Below, in pieces: positions 10,683 to 20,558 of a stretch of DNA of 21,150 nt (its first letter is position 1; each line of letters starts with the position of its first letter). The notes beneath the pieces were generated by a model that was not told the DNA's origin, searched no databases, and saw only the letters and a program-made list of their open reading frames with translations. Origin of the DNA: Saccoglossus kowalevskii (taxonomy: Eukaryota > Hemichordata > Enteropneusta > Harrimaniidae); the NCBI RefSeq assembly GCF_000003605.2, contig NW_003149097.1, positions 1 to 21,150 of the forward strand. Reading direction: 5' to 3'. A program made the translations under genes and the position numbers.

Positions 10683-12222
10683 GTGATATTATGTGGCATT
10701 CATGAAATTCGCTGCAAGTGATATTATGTGGTATGGATGACATTCGCTACAAGTGATATTATGTGGCATGCATGACATTCACTAGTAATGATATTATGTG
10801 GTATGCATGACATTCGCTACAAGTGATATTATGTGGTATGCATGACAGTCGCTACTAGTGATATTATGCGGTATGCATGACATTCGCTGTGAGTGATATT
10901 ATGTGGCATGCATGATATTCGCTACGAGTGATATAATGTGGCATGCATGACATTCGCTACGAGTGATATTATGTGGTATGCGTGACAATCGCTGTGAATG
11001 ATATTATGCGGTATGCATGACATTCACTGCAAGTGATATTACAAGGCATGCATAACATTCGCTGCTAGTGATATTATAAGGCATGCATGACATTCGCTAC
11101 GAGTCATATTATGTGGCATGCATGACATTCGCTACAAGTGATATTATAAGGCATGCATGACATTCGCTACAAGTGATATTATGTGGCACGCATGACATTC
11201 GCTACAAGTGATATTATGTGGCACGCATGACATTCACTACAAGTGATATTATGTGGCACGCATGACATTCGCTACTAGTGATATTATAAGGTATGCATGA
11301 CATTCGCTACTAGTGATATTATAAGGTATGCATGACATTCGCTAGTAGTGATAATATGTGGTATGCATGACATTCACTACAAGTGATATTATGTGGCATG
11401 CATGACATTCACTACAAGTGATATTATGTGGTATGCATGACATTCGCTATGAGTGATATTATGTGGCACGCATGACATTCGCTACAAGTGATATTATAAG
11501 GTATGCATGACATTCACTACAAGTGATATTATGTGGCATGCATGACATTCACTACAAGTGATATTATGTGGCATTCATGAAATTCGCTGCAAGTGATATT
11601 ATGTGGTATGGATGACATTCGCTACAAGTGATATTATGTGGCATGCATGACATTCACTAGTAATGATATTATGTGGTATGCATGACATTCGCTACAAGTG
11701 ATATTATGTGGTATGCATGACAGTCGCTACTAGTGATATTATGCGGTATGCATGACATTCGCTGTGAGTGATATTATGTGGCATGCATGATATTCGCTAC
11801 GAGTGATATAATGTGGCATGCATGACATTCGCTACGAGTGATATTATGTGGTATGCGTGACAATCGCTGTGAATGATATTATGCGGTATGCATGACATTC
11901 ACTGCAAGTGATATTACAAGGCATGCATAACATTCGCTGCTAGTGATATTATAAGGCATGCATGACATTCGCTACGAGTCATATTATGTGGCATGCATGA
12001 CATTCGCTACAAGTGATATTATAAGGCATGCATGACATTCGCTACAAGTGATATTATGTGGCACGCATGACATTCGCTACAAGTGATATTATGTGGCACG
12101 CATGACATTCACTACAAGTGATATTATGTGGCACGCATGACATTCGCTACTAGTGATATTATAAGGTATGTATGACATTCGCTACTAGTGATATTATAAG
12201 GTATGCATGACATTCGCTAGTA
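10473..12222. repeat. 875-bp tandem duplication (25 monomers x 2)
   Basis: Positions 10473-11347 and 11348-12222 align at a constant offset of 875 bp. They share otherwise rare variants: GATATAATGTGG (10929 and 11804), CGCTGCTAG, GAGTCATATT, GTATGGATGAC. Only a few differences are visible (for example GTATGTATG near 12167). The monomer at 11348-11382 is a hybrid of the flanking types and carries a private ATAATATG, so the exchange point lies within it. This is one of the youngest events in the window. Confidence 0.88.
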
Positions 12223-12502
12223 GTGATATTATGTGGTATGCATGACATTCGCTACAAGTGATATTATGTGGCATGCATGACATTCACTACGATTGATATT
12301 ATGTGGCATGCATGACATTCACTACAAGTGATATTATGTGGCATGCATGACATTCACTACAAGTGATATTATGTGGCATTCATGAAATTCGCTGCAAGTG
12401 ATATTATGTGGCATACATGACATTCGCTAGTAATGATATTATGTGGTATGCATGACATTCGCTACAAGTGATATTATGTGGTATGTATGACATTCGCTGT
12501 GA

Positions 12503-12533
12503 GTGATATTACGTGATCTGTGTGACATTCAAT
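12503..12533. repeat. Landmark monomer, copy 4 (31 bp)
   Basis: It has the same 31-bp sequence and flanks as copies 2 and 3 and lies 3594 bp from copy 3. At least several hundred bases downstream stay aligned with the starts of units 1 and 3. Confidence 0.9.
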
Positions 12534-13302
12534 GTGATATTATGTGGTATGCATGACAGTCGCTACTAGTGATATTATGCAGTATGCATGACATTCGCTG
12601 TGAGTGATATTATGTGGCATGCATGATATTCGCTACGAGTGATATTATGTGGCATGCATGACATTCGCTACGAGTGATATTATGTGGTATGCGTGACATT
12701 CACTACGAGTGATATTATATGGCATGCATGACATTCACTACAAGTGATATTATGTGGCGTGCATGACATTCGCTACGAGTGATATTATGTGGTACGCATG
12801 ACATTCACTACAAGTGATATTATGTGACACGCATGACATTCGCTACTAGTGATAATATGTGGCACGCATGACATTCACTACAAGTGATATTATGTGGCAT
12901 TCATGCAATTCGCTGCAAGTGATATTATGTGGTATGGATGACATTCGCTACAAGTGATATTATGTGGCATGCATGACATTCGCTAGTAATGATATTATGT
13001 GGTATGCATGACAGTCGCTACTAGTGATATTATGCGGTATGCATGACATTCGCGGTGAGTGATATTATGTGGCATGCATGATATTCGCTACGAGTGATAT
13101 TATGTGGCATGCATGACATTCGCTACGAGTGATATTATGTGGTATGCGTGACAATCGCTGTGAATGATATTATGCGGTATGCATGACATTCACTGCAAGT
13201 GATATTCAAGGCATGCATAACATTCGCTGCGAGTGATATTATAAGGCATGCATGACATTCGCTACGAGTGATATTATGTGGCATGCATGACATTCGCTAT
13301 GA

Positions 13303-13722
13303 GTGATATTATGTGGCACGCATGCATGGCATTCACTACAAGTGATATTACGTGGCATGCATGACATTCACTACAAGTGATATTATGTGGTATGCATGAC
13401 ATTCACTACAAGTGATATTATGTGGTATGCATGACATTCACTACAAGTGATATTATGTGGTATGCGTGACATTTGCTGTGAGTGATATTATGCGGTATGC
13501 ATGACATTCGCTGTGAGTTTTATTATGTAGCATGCATGATATTCGCTACGAGTGATATTATGTAGCATGCATGACATTCGCTACAAGTGATATTATGTGG
13601 CACGCATGACATTCACTACAAGTGATATGTGGTATACATGACATTCGCTACGAGTGATATTATGTGGTATGCATGACATTCGCTACAAGTTATATATGTG
13701 GTACGCATGACATTCCCTACAT
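13303..13722. repeat. 420-bp cassette, copy 7 (ACATG subfamily)
   Basis: This is a complete twelve-monomer cassette ending TCCCTACAT and followed by ATAATGTATGC near 13801. A private difference is GATATGTGGTATAC in place of GATATGTGGCATAC. Confidence 0.88.
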
Positions 13723-14107
13723 GTGATATTATGTGGTACGCATGACATTCACTGCAAGTGATATTATGTGGTATGCATGGCATTCGCTACAAGTGATATT
13801 ATAATGTATGCATGACATTCGCTACTAGTGATATTATAAGGTATGCATGACATTCGCTAGTAGTGATATTATGTGGTATGCATGACATTCGCTACAAGTG
13901 ATATTATGTGGCATGCATGACATTCACTACGAGTGATATTATGTGGCATGCATGACATTCACTACAAGTGATATTATGTGGCATGCATGACATTCGCTAC
14001 GAGTGATATTATGTGGTACGCATGACATTCACTACAAGTGATATTATGTGGCATGCATGACATTCACTACAAGTGATATTATGTGGCATTCATGAAATTC
14101 ACTACAA

Positions 14108-14387
14108 GTGATATTATGTGGTATGCATGACATTCGCTATGAGAGATATTATGTGGCACGCATGACATTCGCTACAAGTGATATTATAAGGTATGCATGA
14201 CATTCACTACAAGTGATATTATGTGGCATGCATGACATTCACTACAAGTGATATTATGTGGTATGCATGACATTCGCTATGAGTGATATTATGTGGCACG
14301 CATGACATTCGCTACAAGTGATATTATAAGGTATGCATGACATTCACTACAAGTGATATTATGTGGCATGCATGACATTCACTACAA
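14108..14387. repeat. 140-bp tetramer doublet, unit 4
   Basis: Two four-monomer blocks, 14108-14247 and 14248-14387, occur in the same context as in units 2 and 3. There is a private GAGAGATATT at 14141. The next GGCATTCATG monomer has lost one base (CATGAATTTGC). Confidence 0.8.
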
Positions 14388-14838
14388 GTGATATTATGTG
14401 GCATTCATGAATTTGCTGCAAGTGATATTATGTGGTATGGATGACATTCGCTACAAGTGATATTATGTGGCATGCATGACATTCACTAGTAATGATATTA
14501 TGTGGTATGCATGACATTCGCTACAAGTGATATTATGTGGTATGCATGACAGTCGCTACTAGTGATATTATGCGGTATGCATGACATTCGCTGTGAGTGA
14601 TATTATGTGGCATGCATGATATTCGCTACGAGTGATATTATGTGGCATGCATGACATTCGCTACGAGTGATATGTGGTATGCGTGACAATCGCTGTGAAT
14701 GATATTATGCGGTATGCATGACATTCACTGCAAGTGATATTACAAGGCATGCATAACATTCGCTGCAAGTGATATTATAAGGCATGCATGACATTCGCTA
14801 CGAGTCATATTATGTGGCATGCATGACATTCGCTACGA

Positions 14839-14877
14839 GTGATATTATGTGGCACGCATGCATGACATTCACTACAA
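14839..14877. repeat. Lone 39-bp monomer (extra GCAT)
   Basis: This is a CACGCATGCATGAC monomer followed by ATTACATGG, a G-to-A version of the usual ATTACGTGG and so a CpG-to-CpA change. The rest of the cassette does not follow. Confidence 0.85.
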
Positions 14878-16586
14878 GTGATATTACATGGCATGCATGA
14901 CATTCACTGCAAGTGATATTATGTGGCATGCATAACATTCGCTACAAGTGATATTATGTGGCACGCATGACATTCACTACAAGTGATATTATGTGGCACG
15001 CATGACATTCGCTAGTAGTGATATTATGTGGTATGCATGACATTCGCTACAAGTGATATTATGTGGCATGCATGACATTCACTACGAGTGATATTATGTG
15101 GCATGCATGACATTCACTACAAGTGATATTATGTGGCATGCATGACATTCGATACGAGTGATATTATGTGGTATGCATGACATTCGCTGGTAGTGATATT
15201 ATGTGGTATGCATGACATTCGCTACAAGTGATATTATGTGGCATGCATAACATTCACTACGTGTGATATTATGTGGCATGCATGACATTCACTACAAGTG
15301 ATATTATGTGGCATGCATGACATTCGCTATGAGTGATATTATGTGGTATGCATGACATTCGCTGGTAGTGATATTATGTGGTATGCATGACATTCGCTAC
15401 AAGTGATATTATGTGGCATGCATGACATTCACTACGAGTGATATTATGTGGCATGCATGACATTCACTACAAGTGATATTATGTGGCACGCATGACATTC
15501 GCTAGTAGTGATATTATGTGGTATGCATGATATTCGCTACAAGTGATATTATGTGGCATGCATGACATTCGCTACAAGTGATATGTGGCACGCATGACAT
15601 TCACTACAAGTGATATGTGGCATACATGACATTCGCTACGAGTGATATTATGTGGTACGCATGACATTCCCTACAAGTGATATTATGTGGTACGCATGAC
15701 ATTCACTGCAAGTGATATTATGTGGTATGCATGGCATTCGCTACTAGTGATATTATAAGGTATGCATGACATTCGCTAGTAGTGATATTATGTGGTATGT
15801 ATGACATTCGCTACAAGTGATATTATGTGGCATGCATGACATTCACTACGAGTGATATTATGTGGCATGCATGACATTCGCTACAAGTGATATTATGTGG
15901 CATGCATGACATTCGCTACTAGTGATATTATAAGGTATGCATGACATTCGCTAGTAGTGATATTATGTGGTATGTATGACATTCGCTACAAGTGATATTA
16001 TGTGGCATGCATGACATTCGCTACGAGTGATATTATGTGGTACGCATGACATTCACTACAAGTGATATTATGTGGCATGCATGACATTCGCTACAAGTGA
16101 TATTATGTGGTATGCATGACATTCACTACAATTGATATTATGTGGTATGTATGACATTCGCTACAAGTGATATTATGTGGCATGCATGACATTCACTACG
16201 AGTGATATTATGTGGCATGCATGACATTCACTACAAGTGATATTATGTGACATGCATGACATTTGCTACAAGTGATATTATAAGGTATGCATGACATTCG
16301 CTATGAGTGATATTATGTGGCACGCATGATATTCGCTACAAGTGATATTATAATGTATGCATGACATTCACTACAAGTGATATTATGTGGCATGCATGAC
16401 ATTCACTACAAGTGATATTATGTGGCATTCATGAAATTCGCTGCAAGTGATATTATGTGGTATGGATGACATTCGCTACAAGTGATATTATGTGGCATGC
16501 ATGACATTCGCTAGTAATGATATTATGTGGTATGCATGACAATCGCTACAAGTGATATTATGTGGTATGTATGACATTCACTGCGA

Positions 16587-16617
16587 GTGATATTACGTGA
16601 TCTGTGTGACATTCAAT
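16587..16617. repeat. Landmark monomer, copy 5 (31 bp)
   Basis: The landmark core is identical, but the upstream monomer ends CACTGCGA instead of CGCTGTGA and the second monomer downstream has ATGCGG instead of ATGCAG. It lies 4084 bp from copy 4. Confidence 0.9.
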
Positions 16618-16929
16618 GTGATATTATGTGGTATGCATGACAGTCGCTACTAGTGATATTATGCGGTATGCATGACATTCGCTGTGAGTGATATTATGTG
16701 GCATGCATGATATTCGCTATGAGTGATATTATGTGGCATGCATGACATTCGCTACGAGTGATATTATGTGGTATGCGTGACAATCGCTGTGAATGATATT
16801 ATGCGGTATGCATGACATTCACTGCAAGTGATATTACAAGGCATGCATAACATTTGCTGCGAGTGATATAAGGCATGCATGACATTCGCTACGAGTGATA
16901 TTATGTGGCATGCATGACATTCGCTCCGA

Positions 16930-17349
16930 GTGATATTATGTGGCACGCATGCATGGCATTCACTACAAGTGATATTACGTGGCATGCATGACATTCACTA
17001 CAAGTGATATTATGTGGTATGCATGACATTCACTACAAGTGATATGATGTGGTATGCATGACATTCACTACAAGTGATATTATGTTGTATGCGTGACATT
17101 TGCTGTGAGTGATATTATGCGGTATGCATGACATTCGCTGTGAGTTTTATTATGTAGCATGCATGATATTCGCTACGAGTGATATTATGTAGCATGCATG
17201 ACATTCACTACAAGTGATATTATGTGGCACGCATGACATTCACTACAAGTGATATGTGGCATACATGACATTCGCTACGAGTGATATTATGTGGTATGCA
17301 TGACATTCGCTACAAGTTATATATGTGGTACGCATGACTTTCCCTACAA
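16930..17349. repeat. 420-bp cassette, copy 8 (ACAAG subfamily)
   Basis: This is a complete cassette with several private changes: GATATGATGTGG near 17042, TATGTTGTATGC near 17083 and GACTTTCCCTAC near 17336. These changes mark it as older or less homogenised than copies 1-5 and 7. Confidence 0.85.
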
Positions 17350-18364
17350 GTGATATTATGTGGTACGCATGACATTCACTGCAAGTGATATTATGCGGCA
17401 CGCATGACATTCACTGCAAGTGATATTATGTGGCATGCATGACATTCGCTACAAGTGATATTATGTGGCATGCATGACATTCGCTACAAGTGATATTATG
17501 TGGCACGCATGACATTCACTACAAGTGATATTATGTGGCACGCATGACATTCGCTACTAGTGATATTATAAGGTATGCATGACATTCGCTACTAGTGATA
17601 TTATAAGGTATGCATGACATTCGCTAGTAGTGATATTATGTGGTATGCATGACATTCGCTACAAGTGATATTATGTGGCATGCATGACATTCACTACGAG
17701 TGATATTATGTGGCATGCATGACATTCACTACAAGTGATATTATGTGGCATGCATGACATTCACTACAAGTGATATTATGTGGTACGCATGACATTCGCT
17801 ACAAGTGATATTATGTGGTATGCATGACATTCACTACAAGTGATATTATGTGGTACGCATGACATTCACTACAAGTGATATTATGTGGCACGCATGACAT
17901 TCACTACAAGTGATATTATGTGGCACGCATGACTTTCGCAACAAGTGATATTATGTGGCATTCATGAAATTCGCTGCAAGTGATATTATGTGGTTTGCAT
18001 GACATTCACTACAAGTGATATTATGTGGCATGCATGACATTCGCTAGTAATGATATTATGTGGTATGCATGACAGTCGCTACTAGTGATATTATGCGGTA
18101 TGCATGACATTCGCTGTGAGTGATATTATGTGGCATGCATGATATTCGCTACGAGTGATATTATGTGGCATGCATGACATTCGCTACGAGTGATATTATG
18201 TGGTATGCGTGACAATCGCTGTGAATGATATTATGCGGTATGCATGACATTCACTGCAAGTGATATTACAAGGCATGCATAACAATCGCTGCGAGTGATA
18301 TTATAAGGCATGCATGACATTCGCTACGAGTGATATTATGTGGCATGCATGACATTCGCTACGA

Positions 18365-18403
18365 GTGATATTATGTGGCACGCATGCATGACATTCACTA
18401 CAA
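18365..18403. repeat. 39-bp monomer starting an aborted cassette
   Basis: The head, the ATTACGTGG monomer and one TATGC monomer follow the cassette order. The array then switches near 18490 to a GTATGTATGACATTCGC monomer of a different context, so the cassette is broken after three to four monomers. Confidence 0.8.
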
Positions 18404-18855
18404 GTGATATTACGTGGCATGCATGACATTCACTACAAGTGATATTATGTGGTATGCATGACATTCACTACAAGTGATATTATGTGGTATGTATGACATT
18501 CGCTACAAGTGATATTATGTGGCATGCATGACATTCACTACGAGTGATATTATGTGGCATGCATGACATTCACTACAAGTGATATTATGTGGCATGCATG
18601 ACATTCGCTACAAGTGATATTATAAGGTATGCATGACATTCGCTATGAGTGATATTATGTGGCACGCATGACATTCGCTACAAGTGATATTATAAGGTAT
18701 GCATGACATTCACTACAAGTGATATTATGTGGTACGCATGACATTCACTACAAGTGATATGTGGTATGCATGACATTCACTACAAGTGATGTTATGTGGC
18801 ACGCATGACATTCACTACAAGTGATATTATGTGGTACGCATGACATTCGCTACAA

Positions 18856-19344
18856 GTGATATTATGTGATATGCATGACATTCGTTACAAGTGATATTAT
18901 GTGATATGCATGACATTCGCTACAAGTGATATTATGTGGTACGCATGGCATTCACTACGAGTGATATTATGTGGCATGCATGACATTCGCTACAAGTGAT
19001 ATTATGTGGTACGCATGACATTCACTACAAGTGATATTATGTGGTATGTATGACATTCGCTAATAGTGATATTATGTGGTATGCATGACATTTACTACAA
19101 GTGATATTATGTGGCATGATGACAATCGTTACGAGTGATATTATGTGACATGCATGACATTCACTACAAGTGATATTATGTGGTAAGCATAACATTCGCT
19201 ACAAGTAATATTATGTGGCATGCATGACATTTCCTTCAAGTGATATTATGTGGCGTGCATGACTTTCGCTACAAGTGATAGTATGTGGTACGCATGACAT
19301 TCACTACAAGTGATATTAGGTGGTACGCATGACATTCACTTCAA
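18856..19344. repeat. Diverged, poorly homogenised patch
   Basis: About fourteen monomers carry many private changes found nowhere else in the window: CATTCGTTAC, GCTAATAG, CATGATGACAATCG (one base deleted near 19119), GGTAAGCATAAC, CATTTCCTTCAAG, GGCGTGCATGACTTTC, GATAGTATG, GATATTAGGTGG and CACTTCAAG. They are still clearly the 35-bp satellite. The concentration of singletons suggests a segment that has escaped recent exchange. It could also be lower sequence accuracy, which the sequence alone cannot exclude. Confidence 0.7.
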
Positions 19345-19690
19345 GTGATATTATGTGGTATGCATGACATTCACTACAAGTGATATTATGTGGTATGCAT
19401 AACATTCACTACAAGTGATATTATGTGGTATGCGTGACATTTGCTGTGAGTGATATTATGCGGTATGCATGACATTCGCTGTGAGTGATATTATGTAGCA
19501 TGCATGATATTCGCTACGAGTGATATTATGTAGCATGCATGACATTCGCTACAAGTGATATTATGTGGCATGCATGACATTCACTACAAGTGATATGTGG
19601 CATACATGACATTCGCTACGAGTGATATTATGTGGTATGCATGACATTCGCTACAAGTTATATATGTGGTACGCATGACATTCCCTACAA
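19345..19690. repeat. Cassette copy 9, head lost and diverged
   Basis: The alignment with copy 1 begins at the third cassette monomer. The 39-bp head and the ATTACGTGG monomer are replaced by the diverged patch to the left. The GTTTTATTATG monomer has the ordinary GTGATATTATGTAGC form here (19485). That is either the ancestral state or a reversion by gene conversion. The tail (GATATGTGG, GTTATATATG, TTCCCTACAA) is normal. Confidence 0.8.
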
Positions 19691-20527
19691 GTGATATTAT
19701 GTGGTACGCATGACATTCACTGTAAGTGATATTATGTGGTCTGCATGGCATTCGCTACAAGTGATATTATGTGGCATGCATGACATTCGCTGCAAGTGAT
19801 ATTATGTGGCATGCATGACATTCGCTACTAGTGATTTTATAAGGTATGCATGACATTCGCTAGTAGTGATATTATGTGGTATGCATGACATTCGCTACAA
19901 GTGATATTATGTGGCATGCATGACATTCACTACGAGTGATATTATGTGGCATGCATGACATTCACTACTAGTGATATTATGTGGCATGCATGACATTCGC
20001 TACGAGTGATATTATGTGGTACGCATGACATTCACTACAAGTGATATTATGTGGCACGCATGACATTCGCTACCAGTGATATTATGTGGCACGCATGACA
20101 TTCACTACAAGTGATATTATGTGGCACGCATGACATTCGCTACGAGTGATATTATGTGGCACGCATAACATTCGCTACAAGTGATATTATAAGGTATGCA
20201 TGACATTCACTACAAGTGATATTATGTGGCATGCATGACATTCACTACAAGTGATATTATGTGGCATTCATGAAATTCATTGCAAGTGGTATTATGTGGT
20301 ATGGATGACATTCGCTACAAGTGATATTATGTGGCATGCATGACATTCGCTACAAGTGATATCATGTGGTACGCATGACATTCACTACAAGTGATATTAT
20401 GTGGTACGCATGACATTCACTACAAGTGATATGTGGTATGCATGACATTCACTACAAGTGATGTTATGTGGCACGCATGACATTCACTACAAGTGATATT
20501 ATGTGGTATGTATGACATTCGCTGTGA

Positions 20528-20558
20528 GTGATATTACGTGATCTGTGTGACATTCAAT
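20528..20558. repeat. Landmark monomer, copy 6 (31 bp)
   Basis: The landmark and its upstream flank are identical to copies 2-4. Downstream the usual ATGCAG/ATGCGG monomer is missing: after CGCTACTA the array goes straight to GTGGTATGCGTGACATTCGC. This indicates an exchange shortly after the landmark. Confidence 0.9.

Larger units (their letters stand above)
8916..12509. repeat. Higher-order unit 3 (103 monomers), shortest
   Basis: This is the shortest complete unit. It has no 39-bp (+4) monomer and only the head-less cassette 6. It contains a 140-bp doublet at 10403-10682 and a recent 875-bp duplication (10473-12222). Its 3594 bases equal 103 x 35 minus 11, explained by two -3, one -1 and the other -4/-3/-1 classes counted in it. 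Its first part is nearly identical to the starts of units 1 and 4, sharing the ATGCAGTATGC monomer after the landmark. Confidence 0.75.
12510..16593. repeat. Higher-order unit 4 (117 monomers)
   Basis: This unit starts like units 1 and 3. It carries complete cassette 7, a 140-bp doublet at 14108-14387, and a lone 39-bp monomer at 14839. Its 4084 bases equal 117 x 35 minus 11. The counted variants are two +4, four -3, one cassette -1, private one-base deletions near 13206 (GATATTCAAGG) and 14410 (CATGAATTTGC), and the -4 landmark. Its last few hundred bases differ from the other unit ends, with GACAATCGCTACAAG and CACTGCGAG variants just before the landmark. Confidence 0.75.
16594..20534. repeat. 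Higher-order unit 5 (113 monomers)
   Basis: This unit contains complete cassette 8, a lone 39-bp monomer at 18365, the diverged patch 18856-19344 and the diverged cassette 9. After the landmark it has ATGCGGTATGC rather than the ATGCAGTATGC seen in units 1-4. Its 3941 bases equal 113 x 35 minus 14, explained by two +4, five -3 (one private, GATATAAGG near 16866), three -1 (one private near 19115) and the -4 landmark. It is the most heterogeneous unit in the window. Confidence 0.75.

Noticed and set aside
16764..16994. A minus-strand open reading frame of 76 codons giving a Cys/His-rich peptide with repeated ITCSECHA-like segments.
   Set aside because: It is a reading of the satellite complement. 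It stays open only because the private -3 deletion near 16866 removes an in-frame TAA, a CGCTGCGAG-type variant removes a TAG, and the 39-bp monomer keeps frame. Equivalent places in other units are closed, and nothing suggests selection or a start context.
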